The notes beneath the pieces are model-generated. The model had not been told where the DNA came from. It did not search any database and saw only the letters and a list, made by a program, of their open reading frames with translations. Source: Bacteriovoracaceae bacterium UBA6200 (GTDB lineage: Bacteria > Bdellovibrionota > Bacteriovoracia > Bacteriovoracales > Bacteriovoracaceae). From it: 64,000 nucleotides of DNA. A program made the position numbers and the translations under genes. Position 1 is the first letter of the stretch, and every line of letters starts with the position of its first letter. The stretch covers positions 434,001-498,000 of the forward strand of contig DISW01000025.1 of the NCBI GenBank assembly GCA_002422605.1. The letters run 5' to 3'. Below are positions 44,118 through 53,473 of this stretch, piece after piece.

Positions 44118-44918
44118 ATGAATAAAATGGATTTTTACATTGGACCATGTGTCCTTGAAAGCCAGGAACTGGCCACTCAGATCGCTGAAACATTAATCAA
44201 AGATCTTGAGCCTTTTAGAAATGAAATCAATCTCCATTTCAAAGGCAGCTTTGATAAGGCCAATCGTTCTTCTTTTACAAGTTATAGAGGACCTGGAATT
44301 GATGAAGGGCTTAAGATGTTAGAGAACATCAATAAACAATTTGGTCTTCCAACTTTGACCGATTTCCATACACCTGACCAAGCGGAAGTGGTTGCAAAAT
44401 CAGTAAGCGTTCTTCAGGTGCCGGCCTTCCTTTGTCGTCAGACGGATATGATCTTTGCTGGAGCTGAAGCTTGTAAGAAATATGACCGCGAACTTAAGGT
44501 TAAGAAAGGTCAGTTCTTGTCTCCGGAAGAAACAAAAAATATCGTGGACAAGGCTTCACACTTTCTTCCTAAGAGTAAAATCATCCTGACAGAACGTGGC
44601 TCTTCTTTTGGTTATAATAATTTAGTTGTTGATATGGCCTCGTTCCAGATTATGAAATCATTTGGAGTACGCGCGGTTCACGATGCTACTCACTGTGTTC
44701 AACGTCCAGGAGGTCTTGGTACTGCGACTGGTGGTAAGCGCGAGCAGATTCTAGTTCTTGCCCGAGCTGCGGTAGCTGCAGGGGCCGACGGTATCTTTAT
44801 GGAATGCCATCCGAATCCTGATAAAGCACTTTCCGATGCGGCGACAGCACTTCCGCTTTCCCAGGTGAAAACGATTGTTGAACAACTCTTAAAAATTCGT
44901 CGGGCGGTGGCCGAATGA
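44118..44918 (+). CDS. kdsA: 3-deoxy-8-phosphooctulonate synthase
   Basis: This 266-aa enzyme condenses arabinose-5-phosphate and PEP into KDO-8-phosphate. Motifs: IGPCVLES, FKGSFDKANRSSF, LTDFHTPDQAE, and DATHCVQRPGG with a metal-binding pattern. ATG 44118 has AAGGA 8 nt upstream; an upstream GTG-type start at 44094 would overlap pyrG and is less likely. The next gene, kdsC, overlaps by 4 bp. Confidence 0.95.
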   Translation: MNKMDFYIGPCVLESQELATQIAETLIKDLEPFRNEINLHFKGSFDKANRSSFTSYRGPGIDEGLKMLENINKQFGLPTLTDFHTPDQAEVVAKSVSVLQVPAFLCRQTDMIFAGAEACKKYDRELKVKKGQFLSPEETKNIVDKASHFLPKSKIILTERGSSFGYNNLVVDMASFQIMKSFGVRAVHDATHCVQRPGGLGTATGGKREQILVLARAAVAAGADGIFMECHPNPDKALSDAATALPLSQVKTIVEQLLKIRRAVAE

Positions 44919-45451
44919 GTTTAAAAGACACTGCTAAAAAATTTGAAGATAAGTTAAAAAAGATTAAAGTTGTCGTTTTTGATCTCGACGGAATTTTGAC
45001 TAACGCTCATGTGTGGTGGGAAAGTGAGGAGGTTGGTTTCAACCGTGCCTTCAATATTTACGATGGCTATGGCATGAAGCTTTTGATGAAGGCCGGCCTC
45101 ATGGTAGGTGTGATCACTGGAGGAAACAGTGTTTCCGTCCTGAAGAGAACGGGACAACTGGGTGTGGACTTTTGTTACGCCGGTAACGAAGACAAGCGTG
45201 AAGCCTTCCTTGATGTTATGAAACGCTATGATGTAAGTGCTGACCAAATCCTTTACATGGGGGATGAACTCTTTGATATTCCTTTGTTAAAGAAAGCAGG
45301 TTTCTCGGCAACGGTTCCAAATACTTGTGAAGAAGTAAGAGAAGTTGTGGATTATGTGACTCAAAGAAGCAGTGGCAAGGGATGTGCCCGGGAAGTTATT
45401 GATCTGGTCCGCTACGCTCAAAATATTATTCCTGAGATAGGGGATTTTTAA
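44915..45451 (+). CDS. kdsC: KDO-8-phosphate phosphatase
   Basis: This 178-aa HAD-superfamily enzyme removes phosphate from KDO-8-P, between KdsA and KdsB. The motif VVFDLDGILTNAHVWW has both aspartates; GVITGGNS provides the second motif and YMGDELFDIPLLKKAG the third. C-terminal QRSSGKGCAREVIDL is typical of KdsC. Gene order pyrG-kdsA-kdsC and a 4-bp overlap with kdsA support the call. Confidence 0.93.
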   Translation: MSLKDTAKKFEDKLKKIKVVVFDLDGILTNAHVWWESEEVGFNRAFNIYDGYGMKLLMKAGLMVGVITGGNSVSVLKRTGQLGVDFCYAGNEDKREAFLDVMKRYDVSADQILYMGDELFDIPLLKKAGFSATVPNTCEEVREVVDYVTQRSSGKGCAREVIDLVRYAQNIIPEIGDF

Positions 45452-46020
45452 TGCTCGGTAAGAAACTTTATAAGACTTCGATGCTTAATCTTTTTAAATT
45501 AGTAATACTGGCCCTGTTCATATTCTTTTTAAATGATTTCTATCTCGATACTTATACCTATGAAAAATTCCAGGCCGTGGGTCGTTTTAAAATTTTAGAT
45601 GTTTTAAATTATCATTACCGCTACCCCTATGAGTTTATCACCTTTGTGGTTTTAGTTGTCTTCCCTGCTGTTTATTATGCCTTTATCAGAGGTGTACGTT
45701 TTCATGAAAAGGGTTTTGTTTATAATCGCGGAATGCCTTTTATGAACAAAAGTGTTCCATACAGCGAAGTGAAAACTTATAAACTATTGCATCCAAAGAA
45801 CATCATCAGCATCCAGACTCATAAAGGTGATGTTTATGTTGTGGCCGATAATAATGTTGAAAGAGTGATAGCGATACTTGATCAGCACAATATTCCAGGT
45901 GATCTGGCCCGTGATGATTATGCTAATTTGGTTACGAACTTTAGAAAGTTCATCATCATCGTCTTAACATTTACGCTTGTTGTTTTTGTGATTAAAAAAT
46001 TCGGATTTTTTCCGCGCTAA
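45451..46020 (+). CDS. Membrane protein with PH-like domain, downstream of kdsC
   Basis: This 189-aa protein shares one base with kdsC (TAATG), so it is probably coupled to it. It has two N-terminal TM helices, a soluble beta-rich region (VRFHEKGFVYNRG, PYSEVKTYKLLHP) like bacterial PH domains (YdbT/YcxE type), and a final TM helix. In many genomes lptC follows kdsC, but this protein lacks the LptC signal-anchor pattern. Function unknown. Confidence 0.5.
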   Translation: MLGKKLYKTSMLNLFKLVILALFIFFLNDFYLDTYTYEKFQAVGRFKILDVLNYHYRYPYEFITFVVLVVFPAVYYAFIRGVRFHEKGFVYNRGMPFMNKSVPYSEVKTYKLLHPKNIISIQTHKGDVYVVADNNVERVIAILDQHNIPGDLARDDYANLVTNFRKFIIIVLTFTLVVFVIKKFGFFPR

Positions 46021-46961
46021 AGCACAATGCTTTTGGCCTTTTCTAAACGATTCCAGATACCAAGCCACTCTTCATTGAAGTGGTGGCTTGATCTCTCGGC
46101 CAGGATGATATCATGGCCTTGCTGATCAAAATCCCGCATCTTTTGATAAAGCTCCCGGCTAGCAATTTCAGGAGTCATAGGTTGCTTCCAGACGACCGGA
46201 TTTGAAAATTGTGCTTCAAGTTTAAACTCGATTTCGTTCTTATGCAGATCCCAGATAAAATTTTCAGGAACAATGACGAGAGGGATTTTAGGCATGTAAT
46301 GGTGCTTGAGCTGGCCCGGAGCTACCGGACTTTCAGCATAAACGACCTCAATCTCAATACCTTTATTCGCCAGAATTTCTTTCAACATTTTGGCGGTAAA
46401 AAAACCGGGTCGAAAAATTTCCACACAATCAGATCTTACACCCACAACAGTGGATTCGATGCCTATTTGGCTGGCCCCACCGTCCAAAACAGCAACAGCA
46501 TCACCAAATTCGCCCTCTACATGAGTGGCGGAAGTTGGGGAGGTCTTTCCAAATTTATTGGCCGAAGGTGCTGCAACTCCTCCGTCTATGCGGCTTAAAA
46601 GCTTCAATGTCAATTCATGCTTAGGGCAACGAAGTCCTACTGAATCGAGACCTGAAGTTATAAGGGAGCTGACTTTAGTATTTTTCTTTGCAATTAAGGT
46701 GAGGGGACCAGGCCAGCAGCTTTCTGCCAGGATCTGATGTACGTTAGTCCACTCTGAAGTAAGGGATTTTGCTTTTTCAATACTATCAATATGAACGATT
46801 AATGGATCAAAAAAAGGACGCTCTTTAGTGGAGAATATTTTCCGAAGTCCTTCTTCGGAATAGATCCATCCGCCCAGACCATAAACGGTTTCTGTAGGTA
46901 TCGCGACGACTTCTCCGCTTAAGAGCAGTTCACGGGCCTTATCTAATTCTACGCGTTTCAA
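46017..46961 (-). CDS. tsaC: Threonylcarbamoyl-AMP synthase (Sua5 type)
   Basis: This 314-aa enzyme makes threonylcarbamoyl-AMP for the t6A37 modification of tRNAs reading ANN codons. The YrdC domain has VVAIPTETVYGLGG and KERPFFDPLIVHI; the extra C-terminal SUA5 domain starts near APGQLKHHYMPKIPL, so it is Sua5-like rather than short TsaC. It begins at TTG. It follows the preceding gene by 2 bp. Confidence 0.92.
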   Translation of the reverse strand: MKRVELDKARELLLSGEVVAIPTETVYGLGGWIYSEEGLRKIFSTKERPFFDPLIVHIDSIEKAKSLTSEWTNVHQILAESCWPGPLTLIAKKNTKVSSLITSGLDSVGLRCPKHELTLKLLSRIDGGVAAPSANKFGKTSPTSATHVEGEFGDAVAVLDGGASQIGIESTVVGVRSDCVEIFRPGFFTAKMLKEILANKGIEIEVVYAESPVAPGQLKHHYMPKIPLVIVPENFIWDLHKNEIEFKLEAQFSNPVVWKQPMTPEIASRELYQKMRDFDQQGHDIILAERSSHHFNEEWLGIWNRLEKAKSIVL

Positions 46962-46963
46962 TG

Positions 46964-49069
46964 TTACTCACTTATGATGTTGGCAGGCATTCGAGAGCCA
47001 ATACTTCTTTTAAAATTATCAATAACTCCCAAGCCTCGGAATTGTCCAGAAGAAAAGCTGGTCGTAAAGTTTGCTCCCATTCCTGTTTTTGCCTGAAGTC
47101 TCCCATGAATGAAGGTGTTCTCACTTCCAAAGAGCGCCTCAAGGCTCGCAATGCTTTCGCTCTCTTTATAGTACTTAGTCATAAAAGATTTGAACTTCGC
47201 GATAGAAGGCTTTTCATTGTTTTGAAGGTAGTCCTCCTTAAAGGCTAGATACTTATTACCTATATCTTTCACACAGTACTCTCTTCCGGACTGGCCGCGT
47301 TTTAAGAGGTACTTTCTTTCTTTAGGGTTCATCCAGTCCTCCTTTATCTCCGAGCCGCAGACTTCTGCGATTTCTCCGAAAATTCGATTCTCGGTTGAGG
47401 AAAGGAAGTGGCGTAACCCGGCATTTTCCACCCGGATATTACTATCTACGGTGAGGGGACCTTTTAGGTGTTCCTGGCGGATACTTGTTTTATAGTCTTT
47501 TGGAAGAGTCGTGAAATTATCGATGAACCAAATGACATCATTTTTAAACTTTCTGTCGATCCAGCGATCCGTACGGGCAGCATTATAGTACTGAGTAAGA
47601 ACAAAGGAGAACTGTTCAGTGTTCTCAATCCGAATGATTTTAGGATCAGTTGCCTGAGGATGAGAAGCCTCATACTCCATATTTACTTGCTGGCTGTAAA
47701 TGGCGGCGTTTGTGGCCCCTACCGGAAGTTTCAGAAGTTTATAGACAATGGCCGAGAAAATTCTACTCAGGATGTTTTGCACGACTTTTACATTCTGGGA
47801 GTAACTTTTGAAAAACGTTTTGACGACATCATCTTTTATTACGCGGATTTGTTCATTTTTACTTTTTTGAAGTTTTCCCCAGATGAGAACACTTCCTCGC
47901 TGATCAATGCTTTCTGCTGTTGATTCATCTAAGCGGACGACATAAGGTTCCAGTTTATCAACAGAACTTATCCCTTTTAAAATTGAACCGAGTTCTGAAT
48001 TGAGTTCTTTTGTGAGTTTAACTTCTTCCCATTGTAGAGGATTAAATCCCAGAGTGAATTCTTTCCCGGAAGCATATTGATAATTGAGATCATAACGCAG
48101 GAGAGAGAATTTCAAGAGTTTGAAAAAATCAAGCTGCAGTTCTATGGCCGCTCCTGCATTTGCAATTTTTTTACTTAGCACTCCCACTTTAAACCGCTGG
48201 TCCTCCAGATTTTTGGAGTGGTTACTTTGAATGGAAGTCATTTGCTGATAATCAACCTCTGCCAGGATCCCTGCTGAGAATGATAAATTATAAAGGGGAG
48301 GAGTTGTAATGATTGCACCGGTACTGGCAGTCCAGGTGTCTTCTCTTTTCATGATATCTTCATGGCCCATAAATTCCATGCCGGGACGATTAAACTTTGT
48401 GAAGAGAAGAAAAAGTTTAGAAAAGTCGGCGCCAAGTCCGTTCTCGTATGAATCTGCATAATGATAATAAGTGTAGATGCGTCTGAAAGATATACCGGCG
48501 AAGGCCTTAATCTCAGCCGAGGACATATCGCTCAGACCTGCTTCATTGAGCTTTTCCAGAAAAGAGGAAGCTTCAATTTCTAAGGAGAAGGTGTCCTGGA
48601 TAAGCCAATTCTCCCCAAAAAGATTAGGGGTAACCTGACGATCGGCCCAAACCTGGACTACTCCGAAAGGTTTCTGCCACGAGAATCCTGAGTAGTTGGT
48701 TAGACCTAGATTAAATTGTTGATTCAGACGGTTTATATTCGCCACTTCTGCGATTCCCATCCTTTGATAGGTACTTTCCAGGTGACGTCTAATTTCCTCA
48801 AATACAGGCGATTCTTCGCCATCCACGGGTATGACACTTGAACTGCTGAAGCCTGACCCCAGGAGGGCGCCCATCATGCGGGACTGAAAACTTGGTCCGG
48901 AAGAATCACTCTGAGTGCGACTCATGGGCTTCATTTTCAAATGGCCCGGACTTTCCGTTTTAGGATCTTTGAGATATTGTTCAAATTCTGGATTAAGTTT
49001 GATGTGGGTAAATTCCGACGAGTACGCCGAAGTCGATACGAGAACGAAGACTAGCATCCATACTTTCAT
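46964..49069 (-). CDS. Secreted 701-aa protein of unknown function
   Basis: This large exported protein begins at ATG 49069 (GGGAG 6 nt upstream), with signal peptide MKVWMLVFVLVSTSAYS. The body is unrecognised: a Ser/Gly-rich start (GALLGSGFSSSSVIP), long helical stretches, strand-rich middle and a cysteine pair (EVCGSEI, REYCVKDI). It could be an outer-membrane or surface protein. It precedes tsaC by 2 bp in the same direction; the functional link is unclear. Confidence 0.55.
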   Translation of the reverse strand: MKVWMLVFVLVSTSAYSSEFTHIKLNPEFEQYLKDPKTESPGHLKMKPMSRTQSDSSGPSFQSRMMGALLGSGFSSSSVIPVDGEESPVFEEIRRHLESTYQRMGIAEVANINRLNQQFNLGLTNYSGFSWQKPFGVVQVWADRQVTPNLFGENWLIQDTFSLEIEASSFLEKLNEAGLSDMSSAEIKAFAGISFRRIYTYYHYADSYENGLGADFSKLFLLFTKFNRPGMEFMGHEDIMKREDTWTASTGAIITTPPLYNLSFSAGILAEVDYQQMTSIQSNHSKNLEDQRFKVGVLSKKIANAGAAIELQLDFFKLLKFSLLRYDLNYQYASGKEFTLGFNPLQWEEVKLTKELNSELGSILKGISSVDKLEPYVVRLDESTAESIDQRGSVLIWGKLQKSKNEQIRVIKDDVVKTFFKSYSQNVKVVQNILSRIFSAIVYKLLKLPVGATNAAIYSQQVNMEYEASHPQATDPKIIRIENTEQFSFVLTQYYNAARTDRWIDRKFKNDVIWFIDNFTTLPKDYKTSIRQEHLKGPLTVDSNIRVENAGLRHFLSSTENRIFGEIAEVCGSEIKEDWMNPKERKYLLKRGQSGREYCVKDIGNKYLAFKEDYLQNNEKPSIAKFKSFMTKYYKESESIASLEALFGSENTFIHGRLQAKTGMGANFTTSFSSGQFRGLGVIDNFKRSIGSRMPANIISE

Positions 49070-49223
49070 GGGAACTCCCAGGCATTCAATTGCCAATGTG
49101 ATATTCCTCAATCGGAGTCTTCTCTGGTAAAACTTAATTTCGGAGTTAAGTAGTAACTCTTTGATATCTCTTTTACAGAGTGAAAAATCACTAAGTTGTA
49201 TTTGGTAATAAAAGAAAAAAATT

Positions 49224-49478
49224 ATGATTAACGAGAAATTTAAATCACTTCTAGACGAAAGCTACCAGTGGCCTGATTACTACGAATTTAAATTCATCGT
49301 AAAAAGTGATGATAAGCCCTTGATTATTGCTAGACTGGACGGTTTCACCATTCATGAAACCCCGTCTAAAAAAGGCAACTATATCTCCGTTTCTGCACGT
49401 AAATTAATGCATAGTACGGAAGAAGTGCTCGAGATTTACGAATTGATGAGTACTATTAAAGGAATCATCAGTTTATAA
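49224..49478 (+). CDS. DUF493-family small protein (YbeD-like)
   Basis: This 84-aa cytosolic protein matches DUF493/YbeD: YEFKFIVKSDD, KGNYISVSARK and EVLEIYELMSTIKGI. E. coli YbeD has a ferredoxin-like fold and unknown function. The ATG at 49224 lacks a strong ribosome site but is in a run of A. gpsA follows 12 bp later and is probably in the same transcript. Confidence 0.75.
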   Translation: MINEKFKSLLDESYQWPDYYEFKFIVKSDDKPLIIARLDGFTIHETPSKKGNYISVSARKLMHSTEEVLEIYELMSTIKGIISL

Positions 49479-49490
49479 GGAGTCACTTCC

Positions 49491-50516
49491 ATGGGTTTTA
49501 AGACCGCACTCGTTTTAGCAGGAGGTGCTTTTGGCACTTCCATCGGCTTTGTTCTGGCCCAAAATTTTAAAAAAGTGATCATTCTGGTCAGATCTGAAGA
49601 TATTTATAATGAAATCAATAGCGGCGAAAACAATACTTATCTTCCCGGCCAGAAGCTTCCTGCAAGTCTGAAGGCCGCTCGATCCTGGGAAGAGGTCGAA
49701 AGTTTAATCGAAGGTGAGATTGATCTGATCGTCTCGGGTCTTCCGATGTCTGCCATTGAAGAGTTTTGTTATTCCAATTATCCCCAACTAAAAAAATTAC
49801 TTGATACAGGAATTCCTCTCGTAAACCTTGCGAAAGGGATCGATCACGAAACTTTGAAGCTTCCTGATGAGCTTTTTAAAACTCATTTCGAAGACTACCG
49901 CTCACAACTTCTTTATCTCTCGGGACCTTCTTTCGCTAAAGAGATCGTCGATAAACAAATCACCATCGTCTCCCTGGCAGGAGAAGATAAGGATAAGCTC
50001 TTGCTTGCCTGTGAGATGCTTGGTACTGAATTTTTTAAGGCCATTCCAACCACCGATGTTAAAGGCGTTTTGTTGGGCGGTTCCCTTAAAAACGTCATCG
50101 CCATTGCTGGCGGAATTATGGAGGGATTGGGTTATAACCATAACACCAGAGCGGCCCTCATCACTCGTGGAATTGTTGAAATGCTTCGCTTCGGTGCTGT
50201 ATTCGGTGCTCGCCCTGAAACTTTTTACGGCCCAAGTGGCATGGGGGATCTCATTCTGACGACAACGGGTGAGCTTTCCCGAAATAAATCATTTGGAATT
50301 GAAATCGCCAAGGGCAGAAGTCCGGAAGAAATTATCCGAACGACAAAAAGTGTGGTGGAGGGCTATAAGACAACAAAAGCCGCCTATCTTCTGGCTAAAA
50401 AAATGAACATCCGGGCCCTTATCTTTTCAGGGCTCTATGAAGTTCTCTATAATGGGCATGATCCAAAAGAAGTGGTGCAGGAACTGATGCTCCTGCCACC
50501 GAAATTTGATAATTAA
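49491..50516 (+). CDS. gpsA: NAD(P)-dependent glycerol-3-phosphate dehydrogenase
   Basis: This 341-aa enzyme reduces dihydroxyacetone phosphate to glycerol-3-phosphate for phospholipid synthesis. Family motifs LSGPSFAKEI, LGGSLKNVIAIAGGIMEGLG (with catalytic Lys) and GPSGMGDLILTTTG are intact. The N-terminal nucleotide loop reads LAGGAFGTS instead of the usual GxGxxG with a first Gly. AAGGAG precedes the ATG. Convergent with dsbD, with no gap. Confidence 0.9.
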   Translation: MGFKTALVLAGGAFGTSIGFVLAQNFKKVIILVRSEDIYNEINSGENNTYLPGQKLPASLKAARSWEEVESLIEGEIDLIVSGLPMSAIEEFCYSNYPQLKKLLDTGIPLVNLAKGIDHETLKLPDELFKTHFEDYRSQLLYLSGPSFAKEIVDKQITIVSLAGEDKDKLLLACEMLGTEFFKAIPTTDVKGVLLGGSLKNVIAIAGGIMEGLGYNHNTRAALITRGIVEMLRFGAVFGARPETFYGPSGMGDLILTTTGELSRNKSFGIEIAKGRSPEEIIRTTKSVVEGYKTTKAAYLLAKKMNIRALIFSGLYEVLYNGHDPKEVVQELMLLPPKFDN

Positions 50517-52625
50517 TTATTTTAAGTTTGCTTCTACTTTCGCGGTTGTGAGTGTTTCACCTAAGTGAATAATCTCCCCATTCGCTTTCTGGATAAAGTA
50601 GGCGGGAACCCCAACCACATTGTAGCGTTTGAGGAATTGAGTGATCTTATCATCACGTCGAGTCCAGTCAGCACGCATAAGAATCAGATTATTTCTTTGG
50701 GCCATTTCTTTGAAGGCACTAGTTTCCATCACGAGTTTTTTATTCACCTTACAGGTCAGGCACCATTCAGCAGTGAAGTCGATGAAGACGGCTTTCCCTT
50801 TTTGTTCCTGAAGCTTTTCCTCTGACCAAGGCATCCAGAGAGTATCTTGTCTTGATACCTCTGTTCCTGCTGGTTTGACCTCAAGGCTTTGAATCGCAAG
50901 GACTGTTAGCACAAGTGGAAAAGCAAAAGTGAGAAACTGCAAAGGTCTCGAGTGTGAAATTTTTTGAGCAAAGAAAAAGGCAAAAAACCATAAGGCAAAA
51001 AGAAGATTGAGTCTCCAGCTAATGAGATCAAAGTGTACAAGAGAGACAAACACATCATAAAGCCAGATGACGGTAATAACCAAAGAAAGACCCAGGAAGT
51101 ACTTTAGTTTTTCCATCCAGGCACCTGGGCGAGGGAAAATCCCAAGCGATGCTGGGAAAATCGCCGTAAGTAGGAAAGGGAAGGCAAGCCCCAGACCGAT
51201 AAAGAAGAACATCAAGAAGATATTAAAATTCGTCGTGGTAAAGGCAAAAGTTAACGCCGTCCCAAGAAAAGGTGCTGAGCAAGGAGTCGAAAGAATAGTA
51301 GTTAAAATCCCGGAAAAGAAGTCTCCGGAAACTCCTTCTTTGATTTCCTGAGAGCCAAATTTCGCCCCTCCAGGTGTTCGAAATTCGAAGAGGCCAAAAA
51401 GATTCAAACTGAGAACAAAGAGAATAATCATCATGACCAGAATGAAAGCTGGAGATTGGAGTTGAAAGCCCCAGCCGATTTCTTCTCCGCCGGCCTTAAT
51501 GAGAGCAATAACCAGAGCAAGTGCCATAAAAGTGGAGATGACTCCGGCAGTGTAACTCAAATTGTGAGCAAGTATTTTTCTTTGAGGAAGACTCTTGTGT
51601 TTTATGAGACCAAAGAGCTTAAGTGAAATAACTGGCAACACACAAGGCATGAGGTTTAAAATCAGACCACCCAGAAAGGCAAAGAAAAGGTACTGAAGAA
51701 GAGTTGTTCCATCAGTGCCGGTGGTAGCTGAAGCCAGTACTTTTTGGCCGTCAAAAGGAGTTAATCCTTTATAGAAGTCCTTGAGCGTTGGGGCGGCAAG
51801 GGAGAAGTTTTCAATTTTTAAACTTACCACTCCCACATCATCAGTGTCAGGTGCATTCAGAAGGAATTTCAGATCATAAGGTTGGGCGAATTTTCCATCT
51901 TCAGGAAGCGGCAGTTCTGGTTCCTGATATTCTCCATCCCATTCAATTTCAGTTTTCCCGTAAAGAACGCCATCCTGGATATAGAGTGATTCTCTTTTAA
52001 ATCCCCACGGAGAATGGGGAAAGGCCGTTAAGAGATTTAATTCTTTTGAAAGTTTCGGGTTCTTAAAATCTTTTAAAGAGTAATGGAGAGTTAAGAGAGG
52101 TTGGCCCTTTTCTCTGGTCAGGTAGTACTCAAAACCTGAAGGAAGAGCTGCTTCAACGGGAAGGTTCTCAAAGGCTTTAGTTAATTCTCCGTCGGAATAG
52201 GGAACCTGGGGACGGCTGGATATATAGTCTGCACCAGTTTTTAAGGTAAGTTCAGATTCTCCTGGAATGCAAATATCTTTACAGATCAAGACACCAATTT
52301 TGGCCGTGAAAGTTCCCGAAATATTTTCGAAGAAGAAATGTTGAATTCCGCCATAACCAATCGTCGAAATGTCTCCCGCTTCAATGTATCGTTTTGGAGT
52401 CGGCCATTCAAAAGATTTTACTTCAAGTGGTTTATCGTTTTTTATGAACTTAAAAGAGGAAGCAATCCCCGCGTCCCCCGGGTTTTTCCAGTAAGTATGC
52501 CAGTCTTTGTCATGGTTAATGCTGACAACAATTTTATCCTGAAAGCGTTGAAGTGAGTATGTAGCATATTCAGCATTTGCGAACGCGCTGAATGAAAAGA
52601 AGAGAAGAACGATGGCTTTCAACAT
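50517..52625 (-). CDS. dsbD: Protein-disulphide reductase DsbD family
   Basis: This 702-aa inner-membrane protein moves electrons from cytosolic thioredoxin to the periplasm. Signal peptide; N-terminal DsbD-alpha-like domain with CKDICIPGE; a multi-helix CcdA-like core with redox cysteines in LNLMPCVLPVISLK and LSTPCSAPFLG; C-terminal thioredoxin domain with AEWCLTCKVNK. This gives the complete alpha-TM-gamma order. The start codon's neighbourhood overlaps the divergent BtuF-like leader. Confidence 0.92.
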   Translation of the reverse strand: MLKAIVLLFFSFSAFANAEYATYSLQRFQDKIVVSINHDKDWHTYWKNPGDAGIASSFKFIKNDKPLEVKSFEWPTPKRYIEAGDISTIGYGGIQHFFFENISGTFTAKIGVLICKDICIPGESELTLKTGADYISSRPQVPYSDGELTKAFENLPVEAALPSGFEYYLTREKGQPLLTLHYSLKDFKNPKLSKELNLLTAFPHSPWGFKRESLYIQDGVLYGKTEIEWDGEYQEPELPLPEDGKFAQPYDLKFLLNAPDTDDVGVVSLKIENFSLAAPTLKDFYKGLTPFDGQKVLASATTGTDGTTLLQYLFFAFLGGLILNLMPCVLPVISLKLFGLIKHKSLPQRKILAHNLSYTAGVISTFMALALVIALIKAGGEEIGWGFQLQSPAFILVMMIILFVLSLNLFGLFEFRTPGGAKFGSQEIKEGVSGDFFSGILTTILSTPCSAPFLGTALTFAFTTTNFNIFLMFFFIGLGLAFPFLLTAIFPASLGIFPRPGAWMEKLKYFLGLSLVITVIWLYDVFVSLVHFDLISWRLNLLFALWFFAFFFAQKISHSRPLQFLTFAFPLVLTVLAIQSLEVKPAGTEVSRQDTLWMPWSEEKLQEQKGKAVFIDFTAEWCLTCKVNKKLVMETSAFKEMAQRNNLILMRADWTRRDDKITQFLKRYNVVGVPAYFIQKANGEIIHLGETLTTAKVEANLK

Positions 52626-52660
52626 GGGAATCCTTTATCATGAATCTTGGAGATCTAATT

Positions 52661-53449
52661 ATGTCTTTTCCGTCTAGAATTATATGCCTTACAGAGGAAA
52701 CCGTCGAGTCACTCTATCTCCTGGGCCGCCAGGAATTGATTATCGGAGTAAGCCAATATGTCGAGCGTCCAAGTGAAGCAAAAAAACTTCCGGTGGTGGC
52801 CCAATTCATTCGCTCAGACGTGGAGCAGATTGTTTCATTAAGACCCGATTTAGTGATTGGTTTCTCTGATATTCAAAAAAACATAGCCTCTGACCTAATA
52901 GGACGTGGCCTAAACGTGCTTGTGACAAATCAGCGTTCATTAGACGAAATTCTTAATAATATCCTTCTCTTAGGGCGGATCATTGGAGAGGGTAATAGGG
53001 CCCAGGAATTAGTTGATTCTTTTAGGGCCAAACTTGAGAAGTTTAAAAAGATTTCGGCAGGGTTTCCTTACAGGCCTCGAGTCTACTTTGAAGAATGGGA
53101 TCGGCCACAATTTTCAGGTATAAAATGGGTCTCAGAACTTATTGATGCTTGTGGGGGAGAAAATATCTTTGCTGACCGAACAGGTGCCATGGCCCGAGAA
53201 AGAGAAGTAACCAATGAAGAAGTTCTCGAAAGGAATCCGGATATCATCTTTGGTTGCTGGTGCGGTAAGCCAGTCAAGCTTGACTCATTTGCCAAAAGAC
53301 CTGGCTTTGAAAATGTAAAGGCCATTCAAAAAGGTAATGTATGGGAGCTTCCTCCTGCGATATTTCTTCAGCCAGGGCCTGCGCTCTTCGTTGATGGGTT
53401 AGATCAAATGTTTGAGAAGATACAAAGCGTTGTTAACCTTGACGTTTAA
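52661..53449 (+). CDS. Cytosolic BtuF-like (vitamin B12 ABC-type) binding protein
   Basis: This 262-aa protein matches the periplasmic-binding family of cobalamin/iron-complex transporters (RIICLTEETVESLYLLG, SLRPDLVIGFSD, RNPDIIFGCWCGKPV). ATG 52661 with GGAG 9 nt upstream gives no signal peptide, and earlier in-frame starts do not create one either. Such signal-less homologues are known and are probably cytosolic. No permease or ATPase is next to it. It diverges from dsbD. Confidence 0.75.
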   Translation: MSFPSRIICLTEETVESLYLLGRQELIIGVSQYVERPSEAKKLPVVAQFIRSDVEQIVSLRPDLVIGFSDIQKNIASDLIGRGLNVLVTNQRSLDEILNNILLLGRIIGEGNRAQELVDSFRAKLEKFKKISAGFPYRPRVYFEEWDRPQFSGIKWVSELIDACGGENIFADRTGAMAREREVTNEEVLERNPDIIFGCWCGKPVKLDSFAKRPGFENVKAIQKGNVWELPPAIFLQPGPALFVDGLDQMFEKIQSVVNLDV

Positions 53450-53473
53450 AAAAATGAATACATATTAGGTACT

